Positions 8,277-15,385 of a stretch of DNA of 23,749 nt are shown here, one piece after another. A program made the translations under genes and the position numbers. Every line of letters begins with the position of its first letter. The stretch's first letter is position 1. The notes under the pieces were generated by a model. It was not told the DNA's origin and made no database searches. It saw only the letters and a list, made by a program, of their open reading frames with translations. Source of the DNA: M3007 sp041160955 (lineage in GTDB: Bacteria; Bacteroidota; Bacteroidia; Chitinophagales; Saprospiraceae); the NCBI GenBank assembly GCA_041160955.1, contig JBEAVK010000007.1, positions 1 to 23,749 of the forward strand, written 5' to 3'.

Positions 8277-8454
8277 AACCTATCTTCTTATAGATCAATA
8301 ATTGTAGATCGGGATGGATCAAGCCCCTAGGTACTTCTATTTGTACTTCTTTAAGCCTACGCTGAAAAGTGCTTAGGCTTATGCTCAACTCTAGAGCCAT
8401 TTCAGTTTTGCTCTTATATTTTGTATTGGGTGTTTTACTATTATTTTTGTCCAT
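8254..8454 (-). CDS. Small helix-turn-helix protein
   Basis: A 66-residue basic protein. Residues about 15-35 (KTEMALELSISLSTFQRRLKE) have the spacing of a helix-turn-helix: first helix EMALELS, turn ISLS, recognition helix TFQRRLKE, as in small DNA-binding proteins and excisionase-like factors of Bacteroidota. A Lys/Asn/Thr-rich start and a short C-terminal helix (DLQLLIYKKIG) complete it. The last six codons and the stop are made of the 10-bp tandem repeat, so a change in repeat number would alter the C-terminus. It precedes the secreted-protein and protease genes on the same strand and could regulate them. The HTH reading is fairly convincing by eye; the target is inferred. Confidence 0.6.
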   Translation of the reverse strand: MDKNNSKTPNTKYKSKTEMALELSISLSTFQRRLKEVQIEVPRGLIHPDLQLLIYKKIGLTRNDTK

Positions 8455-8755
8455 TTTTTAGGTTGTTGGTGGCATATCTTAGCATTTTGAGCCAGAATAC
8501 CAATGTTATGTCGTTGTGAAAAATTAATCCTCATCGTAACTTATTTATTATTAGTTCGATAGCCAAGAGGCATTTTTGCTATGTAAGTAGCCTTAATTGG
8601 TAAAAAATGGACATAAGGCGGTGAATTCGCGACCTTAGCGGTAGTGTAGTGTAGTGTAAAACATAAAGGCTAATTATGATTGAGGTGAAAAATAATAGCA
8701 CAAAAGTCTATCAATTACCGTCAATAAAAAATAACACTTTCAGAAAATTCACATC

Positions 8756-8790
8756 ATGCAGTTTTTTAACTTAATGCAAGGAAACTGCAT
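8756..8790. repeat. Inverted repeat ATGCAGTTT / AAACTGCAT
   Basis: The arms 8756-8764 and 8782-8790 are perfectly complementary with a 17-base spacer. The site lies in the centre of the non-coding region, about 290 bases upstream of the nearest candidate promoter. It could be a regulator-binding site or an RNA hairpin; no T-run follows. Confidence 0.45.
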
Positions 8791-9078
8791 ATTAATTTGA
8801 TTTTAACCTGTTTTTGATTCAATATTTTCCCCAAAAAACGCATTTTAAAATATTTATTCACCTATAACAACTAAAAAACGGTTGTATAAATGCTTCTAAC
8901 TTCAATAATTTAACGTAAGATATTAATACACATTTCAGGTTGTAGTTCTTTTGTTTTCAAGACGCATATTGTGGACCTATTTACGAAAAGAAAGTAAAGC
9001 GTAGCCACTCGTGCGATCATTTGATAATTTTGCCCGTTTTTTTTGCATTCCCTACACTAAATAGGCAATATTTTCACG

Positions 9079-9086
9079 TATGTTTG
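9079..9086 (+). promoter_or_regulatory. Candidate -7 element (TATGTTTG) for the glucanase-esterase gene
   Basis: TATGTTTG is a full match to TAnnTTTG and lies 58 bases before the ATG at 9145. A TTTTG sequence at 9042-9045 is too far upstream for a standard -33 element, so the -33 box is weak or absent. Confidence 0.4.
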
Positions 9087-9144
9087 TACCCCAAATTCTA
9101 ACCCCTTTTTTGCATTACAGAAAACACAAAACATACTCATTAAA

Positions 9145-11325
9145 ATGATAAAAAAATACCTCCTCACGCTGCTTTGCATAGCGTTTATTGTAGCCGCTCA
9201 AGCCCAAATTCCCCCATTGCCCATCGGTGCTGAAAAACCAGCATTTTCCATCGACGAACTACAAAAACGACATTTTTTATACTTTTGGGAACTAGCACAT
9301 CCCAAAAACTTTCAAATACCAGATCGGTTTCCAACTAATGATTTTTCGAGTATTGCCGCTACGGGTTTTGGATTATCTACCTATATTGTAGGGGCAGAGC
9401 GCGGTTGGGTGACGCGGGCGCAAGCAGCCGAACGCGTTATGAACACTTTGCGGGTGTTGAAAAATCTGCCTCAAGGCGACCAATCAACTGGTACTTCCGG
9501 TTACAGAGGGTGGTTTTACCATTTTTTGGAAACAGAAACGGCCAAACGGTTCAAAACTGTGGAACTTTCCAGTATTGATACAGGACTTTTAATGGCCGGT
9601 ATTCTATCGTGCATGACCTATTTTGATGGCAAAAATGCCACTGAAAAAGAAATTCGCGAGATGGCAGATTTTTTGTTCCGCCGCGTAGAATTTGATTGGT
9701 ATATGAACGAACACAACCGAATGAGTATGGGTTGGTTTCCCGAACGGGGCTTTTTATGCGCCGATTGGCGTGGCTACAACGAAGCCATGATCTTGGTACT
9801 CATGGGCTTGGGTTCGCCTACGCATCCACTGCCTGCCGATGGATGGGCTTCTTGGTGCAAACCGTATTACCGCACCGATTTTCAAGGACAAGATATGGTC
9901 AATTTTGGCCCGCTATTTGGTCATCAATACAGCCACTGTTGGGTCGATTTTAAAGGCATTCAAGATCCTTATATGAAAAATATGGGGATCGATTATTTTG
10001 AAAATAGCCGACGCGCTACACTGGCACAACGCAGTTATGCCATAGCCAATCCTGCTAAATTTAAAGGGTACAGCGAAAATATATGGGGACTTACCGCAGG
10101 TGATGGCCCCGATGCAGATATGTTACACGAAGGGCGGAAAATCTTTTGTTCCGGTTATGGCGCACGAGGTATGTCGGTGGACTACAATGAAGACGATGGC
10201 ACCATTGCGCCCACAGCAGCGATTAGTTCTATGCCCTTTGCTCCAGAGTATTGTTTGCCCACCGCTCAAGCCATGTGGGAACGTTGGCCAGTGGGGAAAT
10301 ACGGCTTTTTTGATGGTTACAACGAGACATTTACCGAAGTGAATCGCTCGCCCAAAGCACAACCTGGTTTCCCTTTTTGGGTGGATAAAGACTATCTCGG
10401 TATCGACCAAGGCCCCATTGTGCTGATGATTGAGAACTATCGCAGTGGACTTATTTGGAATTTGATGAAACGCAACCCATACATTGTCAAAGGATTACAA
10501 AGAGCCGGTTTTTCTGGTGGCTGGCTGAATGACGTGGATAATAAAAAACTGTTTCAAGGCATTTCATTTGCAGATGGTAATTTGGCTCAACCTAACCTAG
10601 ACATCCCACTCGATCAACATAGTTTTACAGATCGAGCAGCGTACAAAGACAAATCTGGCAATAGGCTGCCTTACAATTTGATGCAGCCATGGAAACAAAC
10701 GTTGGACGGTACACAAAAATACCCATTAGTGGTATTCCTGCACGGTTCTGGTGAGCGAGGTGCTACCAACCACGACCACATGAAAAACGGCGTTCATGCT
10801 TTTTGTGAAAAAAATATACGCGAAAAACATCCCTGTTATCTGCTCGCACCACAATGCCCCGAAAATGACAATTGGGGTGGGGTAGGGGACGACTGGAAAC
10901 CTGTATTCAAAGAAACATCCACTATTTCGCAGCAATTATTGATCGAATTGATCGACAAAATGCTCCGTGAAAACCCCAATATTGATCCCAAACGCGTGTA
11001 TATCACCGGATTGAGTATGGGCGGTTACGGTACTTTCGATCTTTTGGCGCGTCGCCCCGATTTATTTGCTGCGGGCATGCCATTGTGTGGTGCTGGCGAT
11101 ACGCGTTATGTAGATCGGTATAAAAATACGCCGCTTTGGGTTTTCCACGGCGGTTTGGACGATGCTGTTTTTCCAGTTGAATCTCGTAAAATGGTTACGG
11201 CATTAAAAGCAGTAGGCAGCAATGTAAAATACACGGAGTATTCCACATTGTACCACTCGATATGGGATGCAACTTATTATAACGAGGCTGTTTTGGAGTG
11301 GTTATTTGCGCAAAAAAAGGACTAG
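9145..11325 (+). CDS. Exported two-domain protein: GH144/glycoamylase-like domain fused to alpha/beta-hydrolase esterase
   Basis: A 726-residue protein with signal peptide 1-21 (…FIVAAQAQ). Residues about 35-450 match the 'glycoamylase' family (PF10091, overlapping CAZy GH144, which includes endo-beta-1,2-glucanases). Typical segments are 'RHFLYFWELAHP', 'SSIDTGLLMAG', 'GYSENIWGLTAGDGP', 'IAPTAAISSMPFAPE' and 'YLGIDQGPIVLMIENYRSG'. Residues about 505-723 form an alpha/beta-hydrolase of the predicted peptidase/esterase type (COG4099-like): oxyanion loop FLHGSGERG, nucleophile Ser624 in GLSMGG, Asp672 or Asp673 in GGLDDAVFP, His704 in TLYHSIWD. The pairing suggests that one polypeptide removes an ester decoration and cuts a glucan backbone in the periplasm; the substrate is inferred. 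Its stop lies 3 bases from the convergent DUF1080 gene's stop. Confidence 0.88.
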   Translation: MIKKYLLTLLCIAFIVAAQAQIPPLPIGAEKPAFSIDELQKRHFLYFWELAHPKNFQIPDRFPTNDFSSIAATGFGLSTYIVGAERGWVTRAQAAERVMNTLRVLKNLPQGDQSTGTSGYRGWFYHFLETETAKRFKTVELSSIDTGLLMAGILSCMTYFDGKNATEKEIREMADFLFRRVEFDWYMNEHNRMSMGWFPERGFLCADWRGYNEAMILVLMGLGSPTHPLPADGWASWCKPYYRTDFQGQDMVNFGPLFGHQYSHCWVDFKGIQDPYMKNMGIDYFENSRRATLAQRSYAIANPAKFKGYSENIWGLTAGDGPDADMLHEGRKIFCSGYGARGMSVDYNEDDGTIAPTAAISSMPFAPEYCLPTAQAMWERWPVGKYGFFDGYNETFTEVNRSPKAQPGFPFWVDKDYLGIDQGPIVLMIENYRSGLIWNLMKRNPYIVKGLQRAGFSGGWLNDVDNKKLFQGISFADGNLAQPNLDIPLDQHSFTDRAAYKDKSGNRLPYNLMQPWKQTLDGTQKYPLVVFLHGSGERGATNHDHMKNGVHAFCEKNIREKHPCYLLAPQCPENDNWGGVGDDWKPVFKETSTISQQLLIELIDKMLRENPNIDPKRVYITGLSMGGYGTFDLLARRPDLFAAGMPLCGAGDTRYVDRYKNTPLWVFHGGLDDAVFPVESRKMVTALKAVGSNVKYTEYSTLYHSIWDATYYNEAVLEWLFAQKKD

Positions 11326-11328
11326 AGA

Positions 11329-12126
11329 TTAAAAATCAGTATTAGACTGCTTAATATTCATGTTTTTTATCCAAATATTACGGTAAAGTACATCATGGCC
11401 TTCTGCTTGTAATTTAAGGCCACCGGGTACATCCGTAATGCCACGGCCTTCGTCATTTCCACCATCAATGCCAGAATTGGGGCCGCCCCATACTTGGCCG
11501 ATGCGTACATTTTTATGTACTTTTTTGCCATTGAAATAAATGGTAGTTAGTGGATTTTCGATCATTTGGCCATCCACAAAACGCGCTGCGCGGAATACAA
11601 TATCGTAAGCATTCCATTTGCCTACGCCATTATAAGCACTATAAGGTGCTGCTTTTTCATTGATGACGGCTCCAATACCATGCGTAGTAGAATCACCATC
11701 AAGGACTTGTATTTCATAGCGATTTTGGAGGTAAACCCCGCTATTACCACCCGGTTTTTCGATTAAAAACTCAATATGTAGCCTAAAATCGCGGTATTGT
11801 TTTTTGGTCACGATATCGGCGGCTCCATATATCCCTCCTGCTGATGCGGGATCGTTGGTATTTACAGCGAAGCCATTATTTACAGGGTCTTTTACAATTT
11901 GCCATTTGATGGGGAGTTGTGCTTTTAAGCGAGGGCCTTCCCAATAAGTCCATTTTTCATCGAGCATTGAACGGGAGCCATCAAACAGGATTTCCGCATT
12001 TTTGGGGGCTTGTGTTCCAACACCCACTACAGGGGCATCTATATTTTTACTAGTGCTACAATTGGTGAGTGACCAAACTATGGCACAAAAAATCGAGGTA
12101 AGGTGTGTAAACTTATTATATTTCAT
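11329..12126 (-). CDS. DUF1080 (3-keto-disaccharide hydrolase family) lipoprotein
   Basis: A 265-residue protein with an N-terminal signal ending in LTNC (lipidated Cys 23). The domain covers about residues 40-258 and shows the DUF1080/PF06439 landmarks: 'EILFDGS', 'FRLHIEFLIE', 'GGNSGVYLQNRYEIQVLD', 'KWNAYDIVFRAARF', 'FNGKKVHKNV' and the closing 'GGLKLQAEGHDVLYRNIWIKN'. The fold is a concanavalin-like jelly roll. Family members act on 3-keto-glycosides made by Gfo/Idh oxidoreductases, as in the Bacteroides thetaiotaomicron pathway. The usual 'LQdHG' near the end is LQAEGHD here, a small deviation. It converges with the glucanase-esterase gene. The family call is firm; the reaction is inferred. 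Confidence 0.88.
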   Translation of the reverse strand: MKYNKFTHLTSIFCAIVWSLTNCSTSKNIDAPVVGVGTQAPKNAEILFDGSRSMLDEKWTYWEGPRLKAQLPIKWQIVKDPVNNGFAVNTNDPASAGGIYGAADIVTKKQYRDFRLHIEFLIEKPGGNSGVYLQNRYEIQVLDGDSTTHGIGAVINEKAAPYSAYNGVGKWNAYDIVFRAARFVDGQMIENPLTTIYFNGKKVHKNVRIGQVWGGPNSGIDGGNDEGRGITDVPGGLKLQAEGHDVLYRNIWIKNMNIKQSNTDF

Positions 12127-12197
12127 GGTTGAAATTTTTTTTGTGTATCAATAACGAACGCAAAGAAAAGAATAAAGCACAGCATCTTCACATTTGG

Positions 12198-12379
12198 CGT
12201 CAAAATTGAATCAAAAAATCGGATACCGTTCCACATCCAAGCCCCAACGGGGCGCAATATCCAGCATAGGGCACCGCCCTATGGCTTTTAACGTCAAAAT
12301 TGAATCAAAAAATCGGATACCGTTCCACATCCAAGCCCCAACGGGGCGCAATATCCAGCCTAGGGCATCGCCCTATGGC
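12198..12379. repeat. Two tandem copies of an 88-bp palindromic repeat
   Basis: The copies 12198-12285 and 12292-12379 are identical except at two positions (A/C at 12266 versus 12360, C/T at 12274 versus 12368), with a 6-base spacer. Each copy can form two small hairpins: GCCCC-AAC-GGGGC (12241-12253 and 12335-12347) and TAGGGC-AYC-GCCCTA (12267-12281 and 12361-12375). The unit has the look of a dispersed Bacteroidota extragenic repeat. It lies between the DUF1080 start and the oxidoreductase stop, in the 3' untranslated part of the latter. Plus-strand open frames across it (string KPQRGAIS) are spurious. Confidence 0.85.
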
Positions 12380-12388
12380 CTATGTATG

Positions 12389-13354
12389 TTACGATACCCG
12401 CAACACAATTTTCCCAAATTGCCCCCCCCGTTTCATCAAATCCAAAGCATCATTCCCATCCGCCAAATCAAACACCGAATCCACCACAGGCACAATTTCG
12501 TGCTGTGCCACAAACCGCACCATCTGGCCAAATTCCTTACTACTCCCCATTGTAGAGCCATGAATACTCATTTGTTTCCAAAAAATAAGTTGCGGACTCA
12601 GCCCATCGATCTTACCCAAAGTACCACCATAAATACCCAATCGGCCACCAGTATTACTAAGGCCCACCAATTTAGCAAACTGTTCACCAGCCGCAGAGTC
12701 AATAATCACATCAAAACCACCCGCTTGTTGTCGGAGTTGTTTATCCCAGTTGGTCGTGTGGTAATTGATCCCGGCACGTGCACCCATTGCTACAGCCTTC
12801 TCAATTTTTTCATCCGAACCAGAAGTAACCCATACTTCTGCGCCAGCAGCCACCGCAAATTGCAATACAAACAACGCCACACCACCACCAATACCGCTAA
12901 TAAGTACCTTTTCCCCCTTTTTTACCTGACACCGCGTATGCAGCACCCGCCAGGCAGTCAAACCAGCCAAAGGCAAAGCGGCGGCTTGTTCCATAGAAAG
13001 ATGTTCCGGTTTAGGCAGAATATTGGCATTAGGCACCAGCACCTCTTCTGCAAAAGTACCATTCACTGGCAAACCCAAAATACTATAATTCGGCCCTTGA
13101 AAACGCTCATTTTTGCCCCAATTCAGCGAAGGATTAATAATGACCTCCTGTCCATCGCATATACCAGCACCATCGCTCCCAAGGATCGTTGGAAATTGAA
13201 TCCCCGCGTACTGCCCTTTTGTAATCCACAAGTCGCGGTGGTTCAGCGCTGCCGCTTTTAAGGTAACGACCCTATTTTTTTTATTGGAGACTAAATTTTC
13301 AACTTCTTGATAATCAAGGGGTTGGTTAATATTATTGAGTACTAAGGCTTTCAT
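12389..13354 (-). CDS. Zinc-independent MDR oxidoreductase (NADPH:quinone reductase-like)
   Basis: A 321-residue cytosolic member of the medium-chain dehydrogenase/reductase superfamily. The N-terminal GroES-like domain shows 'AALNHRDLWITKGQYAG', 'PTILGSDGAG' and 'GTFAEEVLVP'. The Rossmann domain has 'LISGIGGGVALFVLQFA' (residues 151-167), where GIGGGVA is the nucleotide-binding loop, and 'TSGSDEK' after beta-2, which favours NADPH. The catalytic zinc Cys of alcohol dehydrogenases is replaced by Asn-His, as in quinone oxidoreductases. The substrate cannot be read from sequence. It ends just before the 88-bp tandem repeats and has no operon partner close by; the next gene upstream on this strand starts 700 bases away. 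Confidence 0.88.
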   Translation of the reverse strand: MKALVLNNINQPLDYQEVENLVSNKKNRVVTLKAAALNHRDLWITKGQYAGIQFPTILGSDGAGICDGQEVIINPSLNWGKNERFQGPNYSILGLPVNGTFAEEVLVPNANILPKPEHLSMEQAAALPLAGLTAWRVLHTRCQVKKGEKVLISGIGGGVALFVLQFAVAAGAEVWVTSGSDEKIEKAVAMGARAGINYHTTNWDKQLRQQAGGFDVIIDSAAGEQFAKLVGLSNTGGRLGIYGGTLGKIDGLSPQLIFWKQMSIHGSTMGSSKEFGQMVRFVAQHEIVPVVDSVFDLADGNDALDLMKRGGQFGKIVLRVS

Positions 13355-13529
13355 AGAAAAAATAATTAAAAAAAAGTGAAAAAAAATTAAACAAAAAAGT
13401 ACTTAACTCGTTTATGATAGTATTACTATTATGGCAACAATCAACGAACAAAACAAATAACAAGCACTATGGATTTCCGAATATAGAAATCCAAAAGAAA
13501 ACAGCAAGAAGGTTTTAGAAGGATGTCTT

Positions 13530-13568
13530 AAAATTCGCTCGTTGAAAAATGCGCGAATTTTCTTTTTT
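13530..13568. terminator. Hairpin AAAATTCGC / GCGAATTTT after the small lipoprotein gene
   Basis: The arms 13530-13538 and 13553-13561 are perfectly complementary. It lies about 17 bases past the stop of the minus-strand gene at 13578, which reads into it. The A/T-rich stem gives a U-rich 3' arm on the minus strand (…GAATTTTAAG), so it fits a terminator. A further T-run on the plus-strand side would allow bidirectional use. Confidence 0.55.
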
Positions 13569-13577
13569 AGACGATTT

Positions 13578-14060
13578 TTATTGCTTAAACGACAACAATA
13601 GCACCCCTTGTTCCGGGCTCACTACTTTATCTACCTTAACAAAAATACCCTCCTGAACCTCCCGTTCTTCTCCCAGTTTCATATCAGTTCGGCGCAATTC
13701 AATCATATCGCCCCATGCTTTTAGTCCGCTTTGTTTGGGCGAAAAACTACTTAAAAAAACGAGTTGACGACTTGCTTCCCGAAGCCAAAGCGAATCCGGC
13801 ATCTTCGTAAAATCACCATTTACCGTAAACTTATACTCTTGAAAACTTTCATCACAAATATTTTGATAAATTTCCAATAAAGTACCGGTATCAAGTAGTA
13901 AACTCTCCTGTGATTGCTGTCCTTCTACCTCAAAATTGTATTGTTGGATATGAGGTAAGCCTTTTTCAAAGATAGCATTGGGTCTGTATTTGCATTTCTT
14001 TTCCGCGCAAGATGTGCCCAAAAGACCCAAAAAGACCATAAATGGAATAAAATTCTTCAT
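13578..14060 (-). CDS. Small lipoprotein of unknown function
   Basis: A 160-residue protein with a short signal peptide and the lipobox LGTSC (lipidated Cys 18), then a basic KKCKYRPN stretch. The body is predicted to be mainly beta with no motif I recognise: 'NFEVEGQQSQESLLLDTGTLLEIYQNICDESFQEYKFTVNGDFTKMPDSLWLREAS'. The second half contains 'LRRTDMKLGEEREVQEGIFVKVDKVVSPEQGVLLLSFKQ', strand-rich and typical of small periplasmic domains. It is transcribed divergently from the Tat-exported TIM-barrel gene, with 80 bases between the starts, so the two may share control. The lipoprotein call is good; the function is unknown. Confidence 0.72.
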   Translation of the reverse strand: MKNFIPFMVFLGLLGTSCAEKKCKYRPNAIFEKGLPHIQQYNFEVEGQQSQESLLLDTGTLLEIYQNICDESFQEYKFTVNGDFTKMPDSLWLREASRQLVFLSSFSPKQSGLKAWGDMIELRRTDMKLGEEREVQEGIFVKVDKVVSPEQGVLLLSFKQ

Positions 14061-14140
14061 TCTTAAAATTCTTTTAGCCGCAAAAATCCGATTAATTTGG
14101 GAATTATATACCTTGCGCCTCTAATCAATTTTTTAATACG

Positions 14141-15016
14141 ATGCTCAACAGACGTACATTTCTTAAAAATGCAGCCGTTACAGCCGCTGCTGCCCCTTTT
14201 ATTTCAACCGAAGAAATTCTAAATCCCGTTCCTCGCCATATCGGCCTCCAACTTTGGAGCATACGCGAGGATATGAAAAAAGACCCCAAAGCCACCATCG
14301 AAGCAGTGGCTAAAATGGGCTACCGCGAAGTAGAACCATTTGGTTTCAATGAGGGTAAATTATTTGGCCTTAGTTACGATGAGTTCTCTAAATTACTCAA
14401 AGACAACAGCCTCACCATGCCAAGTACCCACAGCATGATGACCTCCAAGAACTACGACGCGGGTAAAAATGATATCGATGATGATACCAAAAAAGTGATC
14501 GACAATGGTGCTAAATACGGCATAAAATACCTGATTGTCCCTTATATGGCCGACGAAGACCGTAAAAAAATGGACACTATGGTAAAATTATATAGTGCCG
14601 CAGGCAAATACGCCAAAAAAGCAGGTGTGCGATTAGCCTATCACAACCATGAGTTCGAGTATGCAACAAAAGCACCCGATGGCCGCCGCATCATTGAGTG
14701 GTTGCTACACGAAACCGATCCCACAGAACTAGCCATGCAAATGGATATTTACTGGGTAGCATTTGCCAATCATAACCCGCTCGACTGGTTTAAGTTATAT
14801 CCGGGTCGTTGGGAACTTTGCCACGCAAAAGACGTAGCCAAAACTGAAAAAAGAGAAAGCGTAGAAGTAGGTGATGGTTCCGTCGATTTTAAAGGTATTT
14901 TCCAAAAATCGGCGCAAGCAGGTATTAAACATTACGTGGTGGAATTGGAAAACTATGTTACCACTCCCCTCGAAGGCGTGAAACGTGCACGTACTAATTT
15001 GTTGAAAATGTTCTAA
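14141..15016 (+). CDS. Tat-exported sugar isomerase/epimerase-like TIM-barrel protein
   Basis: A 291-residue protein of the xylose isomerase-like/AP endonuclease 2 family. The N-terminus MLNRRTFLKNAAVTAAAAPF is a twin-arginine (Tat) signal, so the protein folds and binds metal in the cytoplasm before export. The TIM barrel has the usual metal-site residues: Glu65 (YREVEPFGF) or a nearby acid, Glu171 (AYHNHEFEY), Asp202 (MQMDIYW), His228 (LCHAKD) and Glu268/Glu270 (VVELEN). Relatives in Bacteroidota sit beside DUF1080 and Gfo/Idh genes and act as lyases, hydratases or epimerases on keto-sugars. Here a DUF1080 gene lies 2 kb away, which supports a role in glycoside breakdown; the exact reaction is inferred. 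A strong terminator follows. Confidence 0.87.
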   Translation: MLNRRTFLKNAAVTAAAAPFISTEEILNPVPRHIGLQLWSIREDMKKDPKATIEAVAKMGYREVEPFGFNEGKLFGLSYDEFSKLLKDNSLTMPSTHSMMTSKNYDAGKNDIDDDTKKVIDNGAKYGIKYLIVPYMADEDRKKMDTMVKLYSAAGKYAKKAGVRLAYHNHEFEYATKAPDGRRIIEWLLHETDPTELAMQMDIYWVAFANHNPLDWFKLYPGRWELCHAKDVAKTEKRESVEVGDGSVDFKGIFQKSAQAGIKHYVVELENYVTTPLEGVKRARTNLLKMF

Positions 15017-15085
15017 GGAACCTGTATCCATTCGGTTTTGTGCAAATATTCAGCGTTCGAGTGATGCAATAGCAAAATTGGGATA

Positions 15086-15117
15086 TTGTCGGGGCTGAGG
15101 GCAGCCCCGACAATTTT
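15086..15117 (+). terminator. Rho-independent terminator of the TIM-barrel gene
   Basis: The arms 15086-15097 and 15102-15113 (TTGTCGGGGCTG / CAGCCCCGACAA) are a perfect 12-bp stem with a 4-base loop, followed by TTTT. It lies 70 bases past the stop codon. Confidence 0.85.
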
Positions 15118-15145
15118 AAAAAATGAACTTAGGTATTTGGGGTGG

Positions 15146-15179
15146 TTGCTATGCTTAGTGATTTGCTATGCTTAGTGAT
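15146..15179. repeat. Perfect 17-bp tandem duplication
   Basis: TTGCTATGCTTAGTGAT occurs at 15146-15162 and again at 15163-15179 with no change. It is probably a slippage product just upstream of the defence operon's control region. Confidence 0.85.
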
Positions 15180-15293
15180 TATGGTGTGTGAGAAAAAGTA
15201 TTATTTTGGCTATTGAAAAAAAAGTCCATTTTGTAGTTTAAGTTTTTGGAAGAGTAGTGACTTTAAAGCAGAAAGTAGCACTCAAATTCTATC

Positions 15294-15310
15294 TTGCGTG
15301 AATTTTTCAC
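15294..15310. promoter_or_regulatory. Upstream copy of the palindromic operator
   Basis: TTGCGTGAATTTTTCAC contains GTGAA-TTT-TTCAC, a perfect dyad. It matches the second site at 15365-15381 at 15 of 17 positions and lies 71 bases upstream of it. It is a candidate binding site for a dimeric regulator. Confidence 0.55.
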
Positions 15311-15359
15311 AGATTAATTGTTTTTTTTCAATTTTATCGTTTTTTTTAAAAAAAATTAC

Positions 15360-15367
15360 TACATTTG
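15360..15367 (+). promoter_or_regulatory. -7 element (TACATTTG) of the RloAB-like operon
   Basis: TACATTTG fits TAnnTTTG exactly and lies 18 bases upstream of the ATG at 15386. This implies a very short leader of about 10-14 bases. The expected -33 region is a T-run without a clear TTTG. Confidence 0.6.
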
Positions 15368-15382
15368 CGTGAAATTATCACG
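15365..15382. promoter_or_regulatory. Downstream copy of the palindromic operator, overlapping the promoter
   Basis: TTGCGTGAAATTATCACG contains the perfect dyad CGTGA-AATTA-TCACG. It starts within the -7 element and ends 3 bases before the ATG. A protein bound here would block transcription start and the ribosome-binding region, so repression is the simplest reading. Confidence 0.6.
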
Positions 15383-15385
15383 ACT

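Larger units (their letters stand above)
8455..9144. other. Long AT-rich non-coding region
   Basis: About 690 bases without a convincing gene, between a minus-strand HTH gene and the plus-strand glucanase-esterase gene, so it must hold both upstream regions. Visible features are a short TAGTG triplication near 8643-8657, a perfect 9-bp inverted repeat at 8756-8790, and TAnnTTTG matches on the plus strand at 9025-9032 and 9079-9086. The rest is AT-rich with many A and T runs. Confidence 0.6.
15118..15385. other. Control region of the RloAB-like operon
   Basis: Together with the terminator and the gene tail before it, this makes a 369-base gap without a gene. It contains a perfect 17-bp tandem duplication (15146-15179), a T/A-rich stretch, a TAnnTTTG element (15360-15367), and two matching palindromes described separately. 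No small gene was seen. Confidence 0.6.

Noticed and set aside
8643..8657. TAGTG short tandem repeat as possible CRISPR or regulatory array
   Set aside because: Only three 5-bp units, no spacers and no link to a gene.
12194..13261. 355-codon plus-strand open frame
   Set aside because: It runs through the 88-bp repeats and then antisense to the intact MDR oxidoreductase; its His/Thr/Pro-rich composition is typical of a shadow frame.
15365..15385. TTG start seven codons upstream of the RloA-like ATG
   Set aside because: The TTG lies within the -7 element and the palindrome; the conserved N-terminal pattern MLIRFAIKNLFSF begins at the ATG at 15386.
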